From positions 1 through 64,000 of the forward strand of contig DAIOWV010000001.1 in assembly GCA_036758285.1 (NCBI GenBank): a stretch of DNA of 64,000 bases, given 5' to 3'. Position 1 is the first letter of the stretch. Each line of letters starts with the position of its first letter. The notes beneath the pieces were generated by a model. It made no database searches. It was not told the DNA's origin and saw only the letters and a list, made by a program, of their open reading frames with translations. The position numbers were made by a program, and so were the translations under genes. Origin of the DNA: Taishania sp036758285. GTDB lineage: Bacteria > Bacteroidota > Bacteroidia > Flavobacteriales_D > Crocinitomicaceae. Below, one piece after another: positions 26,086-34,564 of this stretch.

Positions 26086-26233
26086 GCATAAGATTTCCCA
26101 TCATTTATTAAAAGTTCGCTGAACTTATATCATTCATTTCTCTGTAAATCGAATCGTTTTGATAAAAATAAAAAATCAACATATTTGAGAAGGATTTTCA
26201 ATTCAGTCAACCAAAAACTTTAAATAAGAATGT

Positions 26234-26241
26234 TATATTTG
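26234..26241 (+). promoter_or_regulatory. Promoter -7 box (TATATTTG) for the carboxylase-hemH unit
   Basis: Exact TAnnTTTG match, 55 bases before the ATG at 26297. The 232-base region from the terminator to here also holds a 6-bp hairpin (AAGTTC/GAACTT at 26112-26126) and nothing else I can name. Confidence 0.6.
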
Positions 26242-26296
26242 TAAATATTCAAATCTCATCCAAGATAGAGTAGTAACTAATTATACGACAATTACA

Positions 26297-27838
26297 ATGG
26301 ATAAAAATCAAGATTTACTAGCTCGAAGAGAAGCAGCACAACTCGGTGGTGGTCAGGCAAGAATTGACAAACAACATCAAGGAGGTAAGTTAACTGCCCG
26401 TGAACGTGTTACCCTTCTTTTAGATGAAGGTTCATTTAATGAAATTGGACAATTTGTAGAGCATCGAGCAACATCTTTTGGACTAGAAAAAACAAAATTC
26501 CCTGGAGATGGAGTAATAACTGGATTTGGAACTATACATGGACGTTTAATTTATGTTTTTTCTCAAGATTTTACAGTCTTAGGAGGTTCGCTTTCTGAAA
26601 CTCATGCGGCAAAAATCTGTCGTGTAATGGATTTAGCTGTAAAAAATGGAGCTCCAATTATTGGACTAAATGACTCTGGGGGAGCACGAATTCAAGAAGG
26701 TGTGGTTTCATTAGCTGGCTATGCTGACATATTCTTTAGAAATACAAGAGCGTCTGGTGTGATTCCACAAATATCCGTTATTATGGGACCATGCGCAGGT
26801 GGTGCGGTTTATTCACCTGCACTAACTGATTTTGTAGTAATGGTAGAAGACACTTCCTATATGTTTGTAACAGGTCCAAATGTTGTTAAAACAGTTACAC
26901 ATGAAGAAGTTAGCTCTGAAGATTTAGGAGGAGCTAAAGCACACGCTGAAAAATCTGGAGTCAATCATTTTACAGCTTCAAATGATGTAGAATGTTTGAA
27001 AAAAGTAAGAGATTTGATAACATATATGCCTCAAAATGCCCGAGAATTGGCACCTCATCCAACAAAATTTGAATTTAATAATTCAAAGTTAGAAACAATA
27101 AAAACAATTTTACCAGACAACACGAATCTCCCTTACGATATTAGAAAAGTTGTCGATTCGGTAATTGATGATAATTCATTTAGAGAAGTTCACGAAGATT
27201 TTGCAAAGAATATTGTAGTTGGATTTGCTCGAATTGAAGGAAGGACGATTGGCGTTGTTGCAAATCAACCCGCAGCATTAGCTGGAGTATTAGATATTGA
27301 TGCATCTCGTAAAGGTGCTAGATTTGTTCGTTTTTGCGACTCTTTCAACATTCCATTACTTGTATTTGAAGATGTACCAGGATTTTTACCTGGAACAGAC
27401 CAAGAATGGCGAGGAATCATTACTCATGGAGCAAAATTATTGTACGCATTTTCGGAAGCAACAGTTCCAAGAATTACAGTAATTACAAGAAAAGCTTATG
27501 GAGGAGCATTTGATGTAATGAACTCTAAATCAATTGGAGCAGACTTAAATTTTGCTTGGCCGACAGCTGAAATTGCAGTTATGGGAGCAAAAGGTGCAGC
27601 TGAAATTATTTTCAAACGTGAAATTTCTGAATCAGCAAATCCAGAAGAAAAATGGAAAGAAAAAGAAGCAGAATATGCTGAAATGTTTGCTAATCCATAT
27701 AGAGCTGCTGAACGTGGAATTGTTGATGATGTTATTCTTCCTGAAGAAACGCGTTCAAAAGTAATCGCTGGCTTCAAAATGTTAGAAAACAAAGCAGAAA
27801 CACTTCCCTTTAAAAAACACGGAAATATTCCACTTTAA
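26297..27838 (+). CDS. Acyl-CoA (propionyl/methylmalonyl) carboxylase carboxyltransferase subunit
   Basis: 513 residues, the length of the PccB/MmdA family. The N-terminal half has 'GGKLTARERVTLLLDEGSFNEIG', 'DGVITGFGTIHGRLIYVFSQDFTVLGGS' and 'IGLNDSGGARIQEGV' (oxyanion-forming Gly pair). The C-terminal half has 'VGFARIEGRTIGVVANQP', 'VFEDVPGFLPGTDQEW' and 'ARKAYGGAFDVMNSK'-like sequence. The enzyme transfers CO2 from biotin to propionyl-CoA (or from methylmalonyl-CoA to biotin). The biotin carrier and carboxylase subunits are not nearby, so the acyl substrate and direction are open. hemH follows after 8 bases. Confidence 0.92.
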   Translation: MDKNQDLLARREAAQLGGGQARIDKQHQGGKLTARERVTLLLDEGSFNEIGQFVEHRATSFGLEKTKFPGDGVITGFGTIHGRLIYVFSQDFTVLGGSLSETHAAKICRVMDLAVKNGAPIIGLNDSGGARIQEGVVSLAGYADIFFRNTRASGVIPQISVIMGPCAGGAVYSPALTDFVVMVEDTSYMFVTGPNVVKTVTHEEVSSEDLGGAKAHAEKSGVNHFTASNDVECLKKVRDLITYMPQNARELAPHPTKFEFNNSKLETIKTILPDNTNLPYDIRKVVDSVIDDNSFREVHEDFAKNIVVGFARIEGRTIGVVANQPAALAGVLDIDASRKGARFVRFCDSFNIPLLVFEDVPGFLPGTDQEWRGIITHGAKLLYAFSEATVPRITVITRKAYGGAFDVMNSKSIGADLNFAWPTAEIAVMGAKGAAEIIFKREISESANPEEKWKEKEAEYAEMFANPYRAAERGIVDDVILPEETRSKVIAGFKMLENKAETLPFKKHGNIPL

Positions 27839-27846
27839 TCAATATA

Positions 27847-28863
27847 ATGAGTAAAACAGGAGTTTTATTAGTTCAATTAGGTACACCTGATAGTCCTGCT
27901 AAAAAAGATGTCAGACCATACTTAACAGAGTTTTTAAATGATAGAAGGGTCATTGATTTTTCTTGGTTAAAAAGAACAATACTTGTAAATTGTATAATTG
28001 TACCTTTTCGTACAAAAAATTCATCAAAAATTTACAAAGAACTGTGGGAAATTGGTAAGGGTGTCTCTCCTCTTTTGGTTTATACAGAACAACTTCGAAA
28101 AAAAGTAGAATTAAAACTACAAGGTAAGGCAGATGTTTTTATGGCTATGCGTTATAAAAACCCTTCAATACCTTCTGTTTTAGCAAAAATGAAGAAAGAG
28201 AACTACGAAAAAATAGTTGTTCTCCCTTTATTTCCTCAATATGCAAGTGCCTCTAACGGTTCTGCAATTGAAAAAGTAATGGACGAAGTGAAAAAATGGT
28301 GGGTCATTCCTAACATTGAATTTATTAGTCAATTTTGGGACAATGAAGGATATCTGAATTCCTTGACTGAAAATGCAATGGCTATGAATCCATCACAATA
28401 TGACCATGTTGTGTTTTCATATCATGGTTTACCAGAATCTCAAGTAGACAAAGTACACTCAAATCACAAATGTGCAAATCATGGTTGTGAAACAGAAATA
28501 AATGCCGAAAATAAATTTTGTTACAAAGCTACATGCTATGCAACAACTAGAAAATTAGTTGAAAAACTTAATCTGAAAGAAGATCAGTATACTCTTGCAT
28601 TTCAATCTCGACTTGATGACAAATGGTTAAAACCATATTCGGATGAAGTCATCAGTGAATTAGGAAAAAAAGGAAAAAGGAAATTGCTTGTTTTTAGTCC
28701 TGCTTTTGTTGCTGATTGCCTTGAAACGCTTGTAGAAATTGGTGTGGAATATCAAGAAATTTTAGATGAAAATGGTGGTGGAGAAGTCCATTTGGTACCT
28801 AGCTGTAATGATAGTGACACTTTTGTGGACGGAATTCTCGAACTATTAAAGAATAAGATTTAA
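27847..28863 (+). CDS. hemH: Ferrochelatase
   Basis: 338 residues. 'GVLLVQLGTPDSPAKKDVRPYLTEFL' is the family N-terminus and 'VVFSYHGLPESQ' carries the metal-binding His. 'PAFVADCLETLVEIGVEY' with the active-site Glu follows near 300. It inserts Fe2+ into protoporphyrin IX at the membrane, the last step of haem synthesis. A Cys-rich insert ('HKCANHGC' then 'FCYKATC') sits between these motifs, which I recall from other Bacteroidota ferrochelatases; it could bind a metal or an iron-sulfur cluster. The last codons take part in a hairpin shared with the convergent gene. Confidence 0.95.
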   Translation: MSKTGVLLVQLGTPDSPAKKDVRPYLTEFLNDRRVIDFSWLKRTILVNCIIVPFRTKNSSKIYKELWEIGKGVSPLLVYTEQLRKKVELKLQGKADVFMAMRYKNPSIPSVLAKMKKENYEKIVVLPLFPQYASASNGSAIEKVMDEVKKWWVIPNIEFISQFWDNEGYLNSLTENAMAMNPSQYDHVVFSYHGLPESQVDKVHSNHKCANHGCETEINAENKFCYKATCYATTRKLVEKLNLKEDQYTLAFQSRLDDKWLKPYSDEVISELGKKGKRKLLVFSPAFVADCLETLVEIGVEYQEILDENGGGEVHLVPSCNDSDTFVDGILELLKNKI

Positions 28864-28875
28864 CATCTTATTCTT
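28849..28875. terminator. Bidirectional hairpin made from the 3' ends of two convergent genes
   Basis: AAGAATAAGAT (28849-28859) pairs perfectly with ATCTTATTCTT (28865-28875), loop TTAAC. The left arm codes the end of HemH and the right arm the end of the leftward gene; both stop codons fall in or beside the loop. The stem is AT-rich and long T tails are absent, so strength is uncertain. Confidence 0.7.
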
Positions 28876-29455
28876 CAACAATTTCAGGTAAATTTTTATA
28901 CGCTTCAATCCATTCTAAATCACCGACATCACGTAGTATTTTCCAGAAATTGGTGTCTGTAAAAAAACTAGTATTGATGTAGTTTAGTCCATAATTTTTA
29001 TTTAAATAAATTTGCTGTTGCGAGCTGGGAATGAATTTATCTTGACTCCAACCTTCTTCTTGTCCTCCCTTAAAAGGACTGTAATTATAGCGCAATTTCC
29101 ACAAATCATCCAATGCAAAGCAAAAAGAAACCTTTTCCTGAGTAATGGAATCAATATAAATCCCACCTGCTACTTCATTCAATTTAAATAAATCAATTCT
29201 ATTTCTATTATATATACTTGGCCAATCACCTGATGCATAATGTATAAATTCTTTTACGGATAGTATTTTTCGATGACTCTGCATTTTACCGTCACTAAAA
29301 AAGGCAACTAATGTAATCATTTGACCATTTGCCTGTTGTGCTACTTTCACACCAAAAACAGTTCTTAATTCAGCTTTAAACTGAATGGATAGAAATAAGA
29401 ATGCAAACACAATTAAAAGCAGTGCTCTCATAAATACAATATTGAATATTTTCAA
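28868..29455 (-). CDS. Exported or membrane-anchored protein of unknown function
   Basis: 195 residues. A single N-terminal hydrophobic segment ('MRALLLIVFAFLFLSIQF', residues 9-26) suggests a signal anchor. The rest is soluble, with 'VFGVKVAQQANGQMITLVAFFSDGKMQS', then 'YNRNRIDLFKL', and an acidic C-terminus (LPEIVEE). No family comes to mind. It converges on hemH with only 4 bases between the stop codons. Confidence 0.7.
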   Translation of the reverse strand: MKIFNIVFMRALLLIVFAFLFLSIQFKAELRTVFGVKVAQQANGQMITLVAFFSDGKMQSHRKILSVKEFIHYASGDWPSIYNRNRIDLFKLNEVAGGIYIDSITQEKVSFCFALDDLWKLRYNYSPFKGGQEEGWSQDKFIPSSQQQIYLNKNYGLNYINTSFFTDTNFWKILRDVGDLEWIEAYKNLPEIVEE

Positions 29456-29548
29456 TCTAATTTTAATAATAATATAAATGATCTTTTCCTAGAAGATGAA
29501 TGGATGCCTTTTAAAGACACTCCTTTTTCAAATTTATTTAAAACAAAA

Positions 29549-29574
29549 TAGGTCGTTTATTTCTAAACGACCTA
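29549..29574 (-). terminator. Rho-independent terminator of mdh
   Basis: TAGGTCGTTTA (29549-29559) pairs perfectly with TAAACGACCTA (29564-29574), loop TTTC. On the minus strand it is followed by TTTTGTTTTAAA. It lies 25 bases past the mdh stop. Confidence 0.88.
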
Positions 29575-29599
29575 AAAAACTTATTAGAAAAAAATCTAA

Positions 29600-30532
29600 T
29601 TATAGATTCATGTTATCTAAAACATTCATTACATCTTTTACTGCAACTGCTGATTCATTTAACAATGCCTTTTCGTCGTCATTAAGTTGTAATTCAATGA
29701 TTTTTTCAATTCCATCTTTTCCTAGGATTACAGGAACTCCAAGATAAATATCTTTCAATCCATATTCACCTTGTAACCATGCACAAACAGGGAATACACG
29801 TTTTTGATCACGAACAATTGCCTCAACCATTTGAGCAGCAGCAGCTCCTGGAGCATACCATGCAGAAGTTCCTAATAATTTAACTATTTCACCTCCACCT
29901 ACTTTTGTACGTTCTATGATTGCGTCTAATTTATCTTTCGCAATCAATTCAGTAACTGGAATACCACCAACTGTTGTATAACGAGGAAGTGGAACCATTG
30001 TGTCACCATGTCCACCCATTAATACCGCTTGGATATCTTTTGGTGAAACATTTAATTCAGTTGCTAAGAAAGCTCTATAACGTGCTGTATCAAGAATTCC
30101 AGCCATTCCAAATACTTTTTTAGAATCAACTTTAGCTGTTAAATAAGCACAATATGTCATTACATCTAAAGGATTAGATACAATAACAATAATTGCATCT
30201 GGAGAATACTTAATAATATTTTCAGTAACTGATTTTACAATTCCAGCATTCGTAGCGATTAAATCATCACGAGACATACCTGGTTTTCTTGGTAATCCTG
30301 AAGTAATTACAACTACATCTGAATTAGCAGTCTTTGAATAATCATTTGTAGAACCAATTGTTCTAGAATCATATAAATTTATTGGAGAAGTTTGCCAGAT
30401 ATCCAAAGCCTTTCCTTCCGCAAAACCTTCTTTAATATCTAATAAAACGATTTCATTCGCAATCTCTCTGTGAGCAAGAACATCAGCACAAGTTGCACCA
30501 ACATTTCCAGCACCAACTACAGTTACTTTCAT
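29600..30532 (-). CDS. mdh: Malate dehydrogenase, LDH-like type
   Basis: 310 residues. 'VTVVGAGNVGATCADVLA' is the NAD-binding GxGxxG motif and 'EIVLLDIKEGFAEGKALD' ends with the Asp that selects NAD. 'ITSGLPRKPGMSRDDL' carries the substrate Arg of MDH (in place of the Gln of lactate dehydrogenase), and 'VLMGGHGDTMVPLPRY' holds the catalytic His. It oxidises malate to oxaloacetate in the citrate cycle. The gene is transcribed alone, with 'TAAATTTA', a near -7 box, about 45 bases upstream and a clear terminator. Confidence 0.95.
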   Translation of the reverse strand: MKVTVVGAGNVGATCADVLAHREIANEIVLLDIKEGFAEGKALDIWQTSPINLYDSRTIGSTNDYSKTANSDVVVITSGLPRKPGMSRDDLIATNAGIVKSVTENIIKYSPDAIIVIVSNPLDVMTYCAYLTAKVDSKKVFGMAGILDTARYRAFLATELNVSPKDIQAVLMGGHGDTMVPLPRYTTVGGIPVTELIAKDKLDAIIERTKVGGGEIVKLLGTSAWYAPGAAAAQMVEAIVRDQKRVFPVCAWLQGEYGLKDIYLGVPVILGKDGIEKIIELQLNDDEKALLNESAVAVKDVMNVLDNMNL

Positions 30533-30638
30533 ATTATTTAAGTTAAATTATTGAAACAGAATTTTTCAATTGTAAATTTAACATAAAATTGAAACAAATC
30601 AATTGAATAATGAAAAAAACAACGACTACTGGAAACGT

Positions 30639-33272
30639 TTATCTGAGAATGTTTACATTTCCATTCCAAGTGTATTTACCGTCATTGAATCTATCCTGAG
30701 CTTTAATTGTCCATAAATAAGTCCCCGTTTGCATTGGTTTTCCATTATAATTGCCATCCCAACCAATATCAAGATCATAACTTTCAAAAACCATTTCACC
30801 CCAACGGTTGTAAATTTGCAGATGATAAGAATAAACATCTATCCCATCAATCAACACATTCCAACTATTATTAAATTCATCATTATCAGGCGTGAATGAG
30901 TTTGGAGCAAAAATAGTAACCTCCGGAAAAACGGTTAATGGCAACATTAAAGAATCCTTACATCCATCAACTGAGGTTACAATAAGTGTCACTGGATAAG
31001 TACTATTTATTCCTTCTGGAAATTTAACGGTTGGTTTTTCTTGAGTTGAAATTAATGGCATACCATCAACAAAACTCCACTCATACCCTATTGCACCAGT
31101 AGATAAATTTTGAAAAAACACTTCTGTATTAAAAATAAGTACAGGATTTGGACTCCAAGAAAAATTAGCTTCAGGTTTTGGGAATACTGTCAGTATATTT
31201 GGCATTGACAAAGAATCAATGCATCCTTGTGGAGAAGTTACTATTAATTTTACTCCATAATTACCTGCAGACAATGGAGTTGTATAGACTTCCGGAATAT
31301 TCTGAGCAATTTGATTTGAAGGATAATGCCATTCATAACTTTGTTGCATTGTAGGGTCAGTTAAATTATGTATTTCAAAAATAGCTGGTTCACACAATTC
31401 AGTTTCTACAACATTAAAAATTGGCTTTGGAAGGGGAGCGACAAAAACCTGAGTATTCAAAGTAAGATCATTTGTTTCACAAGCGTCGGAAATAGTAACT
31501 AAATAATCTTGGGTTACTGGCGGATTTACATTTATATCCATAAAATTCTGCCCCGAAATTGATTCTCCGGAACTCCAGACAATTGAATAAGGTGTTAATC
31601 CTCCTTGAATATTTGAAATCCCTATTTTAGTTTGAAAATTAGGACAAATAGTATCAAAAGAAGTAATCGAAGCTGAAAGGGGCTCTCTAACAAAAACTTG
31701 AATTTGAGCAGTATTTGATCTACAACCCGTTAATGGATCTTCAGCATATACATTTATAGTTTGACTTGAAGTATATGGTCCTGCTTGTGTATTTGGACTC
31801 ATATTTGTTGTATGACTCCAGTGATAATCGAGAGTTAAAGTTGAAGAAAGATCAAAAAATGTAGATAAATTTGCTATTCCATTTTGACAAATGGTTGTAT
31901 CATTTGATGTTGTTAAAATCAATTGAGCTGGTTCTGTTATGGTAACATTACTACTAAATTCACATCCATCACTATTTTTAGATTTTATTGAGTAACTACC
32001 AACACCAAATCCTCCTCGTGTTGCATTTGGAACCCAAGTTACTCCACCATCATAACTATATTCTGTTGCATTTGTACTTGTTATAGTTATAGAGCCATCT
32101 GTCATTCCTGAACAAGAGGGAGAAACAAATGAAGTTGTGTGAGTATTATTTGAAACAGTAATTTGAACCTGGTCAGAAACAGGTGGACATACTCCATTAT
32201 TTTCTGTAAGTGTAAATGTATACACACCTGCTCGATTAACTGTTACATTTGGATTTATCGTAGTTGAATTTGGTTGATAACTAACAGTGGGTGTTGGTGT
32301 AATTCCAGCGGTATTCGTTGTCCAGTTTATTGTAGTGCCAGGACTTCGAGCTCCACTTAAAGTAATTGGTTCTCCAAGGCAAATAACCTGATCCATACCT
32401 GCTGAAGGAGTTGGAGGAGGAACAACTGTTATTAAAAAAGTATCTAATTGTACATTTGCACCAGAAGTAATTCGAACGATATATTCTGTTGTCTGAGTTG
32501 GTGTTACCACGACATTTGTTCCACTATTTGGATTTGAAACTCCATCTGTCACCAACCAAGTGAATGTAGGATTCGCCAATCCAGAAACCACAACATTTAC
32601 GTTTGCTGAACTTCCTAAACAAATTGTCTGATCAGGTGTGGATGGTTCACAAGTTACAGAGGCACTATTAGGATTGTTATTTCCTTGTATATTATTTCCA
32701 AATCTAACAGGAACAGTTACTCCTATTTGTCCACTCCAATTGGAAAAACAGATTATGAATTGATCACCTGCATTTACATTCAACGCATTTTCGAAATTTC
32801 CTTGACTCCCACCTGGAGGAATTAACCCCGGTCTTATCATTCCCGTAAGTCCATCAGAACTGATATTCCAATTGCAAGCAACAGGTGGTAAAGTATTATT
32901 TTGGATAAAATCACATGAAGTATTTACACCATTATCTGTGTATCTCCACATTGCCCAATCATAAAAGCCACCTGCTCCATTTCCTAATGTAAATTCCAGT
33001 TGACCTGCTACAGCAACTGACATTATCAACCATGTAGGTGAATTTTCCCCTTGTTGTAAACATCCTCGATTTCCTGGTTGTAAATTCACATTATTCATAG
33101 GATTAGATACACATCCGATACACAAATCGTTTACAGCTCCATTTCCAGTTGAATTTGTTAAAAATCCAAATCCATTATCATCACAAATATAATCGGCTTG
33201 ATTACAATCAGCTTGTGAGTACCCACAGTTTACGAAAACAAAAACAAAAAATATGTATAAATAAAACTTCAT
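30639..33272 (-). CDS. Large surface protein with PKD-like repeats and T9SS type B sorting domain
   Basis: 877 residues with a signal peptide (MKFYLYIFFVFVFVNCGYSQ). The N-terminal ~200 residues are Cys-rich ('ADCNQADYICDDNGFGFL', 'NDLCIGCVSNPMNN') and read like a lectin/jelly-roll domain ('AVAGQLEFTLGNGAGGFYDWAMWRY'). Then come several PKD/Ig-like repeats, for example 'ANFSWSPNPVLIFNTEVFFQNLSTGAIGYEWSF'-type halves. The C-terminal ~90 residues are the type B sorting domain ('APNSFTPDNDEFNN', 'IYNRWGEMVFES', 'GWDGNYNGKPMQTGTYLW'). It should be secreted by T9SS and may act in adhesion or gliding. A small exported gene lies 5 bases upstream in the same unit. Confidence 0.88.
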   Translation of the reverse strand: MKFYLYIFFVFVFVNCGYSQADCNQADYICDDNGFGFLTNSTGNGAVNDLCIGCVSNPMNNVNLQPGNRGCLQQGENSPTWLIMSVAVAGQLEFTLGNGAGGFYDWAMWRYTDNGVNTSCDFIQNNTLPPVACNWNISSDGLTGMIRPGLIPPGGSQGNFENALNVNAGDQFIICFSNWSGQIGVTVPVRFGNNIQGNNNPNSASVTCEPSTPDQTICLGSSANVNVVVSGLANPTFTWLVTDGVSNPNSGTNVVVTPTQTTEYIVRITSGANVQLDTFLITVVPPPTPSAGMDQVICLGEPITLSGARSPGTTINWTTNTAGITPTPTVSYQPNSTTINPNVTVNRAGVYTFTLTENNGVCPPVSDQVQITVSNNTHTTSFVSPSCSGMTDGSITITSTNATEYSYDGGVTWVPNATRGGFGVGSYSIKSKNSDGCEFSSNVTITEPAQLILTTSNDTTICQNGIANLSTFFDLSSTLTLDYHWSHTTNMSPNTQAGPYTSSQTINVYAEDPLTGCRSNTAQIQVFVREPLSASITSFDTICPNFQTKIGISNIQGGLTPYSIVWSSGESISGQNFMDINVNPPVTQDYLVTISDACETNDLTLNTQVFVAPLPKPIFNVVETELCEPAIFEIHNLTDPTMQQSYEWHYPSNQIAQNIPEVYTTPLSAGNYGVKLIVTSPQGCIDSLSMPNILTVFPKPEANFSWSPNPVLIFNTEVFFQNLSTGAIGYEWSFVDGMPLISTQEKPTVKFPEGINSTYPVTLIVTSVDGCKDSLMLPLTVFPEVTIFAPNSFTPDNDEFNNSWNVLIDGIDVYSYHLQIYNRWGEMVFESYDLDIGWDGNYNGKPMQTGTYLWTIKAQDRFNDGKYTWNGNVNILR

Positions 33273-33277
33273 AACTA

Positions 33278-33616
33278 TTAATCACATTTAAAAGGAAAAG
33301 AATTCATTTCGTCTACTCCTTTTTCTCCTATTTGAAGACATTTTAACGTTTCAGAATATTCTTCAAACCAACTTTTTAAAGTAGATTCTGAAAGAGATGA
33401 AATATCTTGAGTTAATATTAAAAACCTTTGAGAATAAGGATCCATTCTTACAAGGTAAATTTCTGGTTTTTGTCTTATTTTAGATTCTAATTCTAAAAGA
33501 TGTTCTTTATTTTCAATTTGAAATAATCCTTGTGCAAAAAATTGTTTATCGTCTTGAGCATAACCAGCATTACAAATAAACAAGAAAAAGATATATATAT
33601 ATAAAGAGATTTTCAT
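33278..33616 (-). CDS. Small exported protein of unknown function, upstream of the type B T9SS gene
   Basis: 112 residues with a signal peptide (ISLYIYIFFLFICNAGYAQ). The mature part of about 92 residues has one ferredoxin-like alternation of helices and strands ('KEHLLELESKIRQKPEIYLVRMD', 'RFLILTQDISSLSESTLKSWF') and two Cys (LKCLQ, FKCD) that could form a disulfide. I do not know the family. It is separated by 5 bases from the large surface protein, which suggests they work together. Confidence 0.68.
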   Translation of the reverse strand: MKISLYIYIFFLFICNAGYAQDDKQFFAQGLFQIENKEHLLELESKIRQKPEIYLVRMDPYSQRFLILTQDISSLSESTLKSWFEEYSETLKCLQIGEKGVDEMNSFPFKCD

Positions 33617-33631
33617 TATTCCTTAACTATA

Positions 33632-33749
33632 AGTTGGTTTATATAATACGAAAATAATTAAATAAAGTTGCTTAAACAAATAGCAACCTCAGTTCAGAAA
33701 ATTGAAACAACAACTAATAATCAAACAATTATCAATAAATAAACCAACT
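33632..33749. repeat. Inverted repeat arms in an intergenic region
   Basis: AGTTGGTTTAT (33632-33642) and ATAAACCAACT (33739-33749) are perfect reverse complements, 96 bases apart, within the 228-base gap between two leftward genes. No gene or RNA is recognised between them. Confidence 0.5.
33667..33687 (-). terminator. Possible weak terminator of the beta-barrel gene
   Basis: GTTGCT (33667-33672) pairs with AGCAAC (33682-33687) over a 9-base loop. On the minus strand it is followed by TTTATTTAATTATTTT. The stem is short. Confidence 0.4.
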
Positions 33750-33844
33750 GAAACATTAGAAGTTCTCAGTATCCAATTACGATTAAGTCATTTGTTTAAT
33801 GAGTCGAGATAGGATATTCAGATTACCAAAAGATCTTGTAACAC

Positions 33845-34516
33845 TTATTTTTTTGTCAAAGAATACTTCAGACCTACATTCAATGACATTCCGTAATGCC
33901 AAATTTCACTATATTCAAAATAGTTAGAGTTAGTAATACTTGTAAAACTACGTTGTAATAAAAATGAGGCATATAAATAACTTCTTTCATTCAATTTGCA
34001 TCCACCACCAATTTCAGCAAATCCTGCAAAATCAAACTTTGAAACTCGACTCTTCACCTCATAAGTTATATTTCCTTCTACGCTTCCATCCCAATTGAAA
34101 TTTGGCATTGTTGTTTTGGCGTCAACTAGTAATGAAGGAATGATTCCGATATTTGTAAAACCGTAAAACTTAGTTCCAAACTTAAATCCAGCTTTTAATG
34201 GAAGTGAAATATAATCATACTTATATTTTACTGAATAGTTTTCGCCATTTGGATTTCCAAATTCATCTGTAAAATTATAATCATCATAAAAACCACGTTG
34301 ATTATAAATAAAGTCAGCCCCAACAGAAAAATTCTTATTAATACAATATTCGTATGTAATTCCTGGAGTCAGCGTAGTCCTATAGTTAATCTGGCTTCGA
34401 AAATTATTCGATTTAATGTTTGTCCAGTTAATACCACCCTTAACACCAATTAAATGATTTTGTCCAGTAGCTTTTATAGTTAATAATATCAAGATAAGTG
34501 ATAAAATGTTTTTCAT
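33845..34516 (-). CDS. Outer membrane beta-barrel protein, PorT-family-like
   Basis: 223 residues with a signal peptide (MKNILSLILILLTIKATGQ). The mature part starts 'NHLIGVKGGINWTNIKSNNF' and carries 'TPGITYEYCINKNFSVGADFIYNQRGF', 'YISLPLKAGFKFGTKFYGFTNIGI' and a final 'YGMSLNVGLKYSLTKK'. These are the strand patterns of small 8-stranded outer membrane barrels (OmpW/PorT-like, 'outer membrane protein beta-barrel domain'). Function is unknown. It has its own short gap on either side and is probably monocistronic. Confidence 0.83.
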   Translation of the reverse strand: MKNILSLILILLTIKATGQNHLIGVKGGINWTNIKSNNFRSQINYRTTLTPGITYEYCINKNFSVGADFIYNQRGFYDDYNFTDEFGNPNGENYSVKYKYDYISLPLKAGFKFGTKFYGFTNIGIIPSLLVDAKTTMPNFNWDGSVEGNITYEVKSRVSKFDFAGFAEIGGGCKLNERSYLYASFLLQRSFTSITNSNYFEYSEIWHYGMSLNVGLKYSLTKK

Positions 34517-34564
34517 TTTTTATAGTTAAATAATAACTTTCATAATTGTTTAATTTACTAAATA

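Noticed and set aside
26112..26126. AAGTTC-GCT-GAACTT hairpin as a regulator site
   Set aside because: Short, with no T run and no second copy seen in the window; a chance palindrome is likely.
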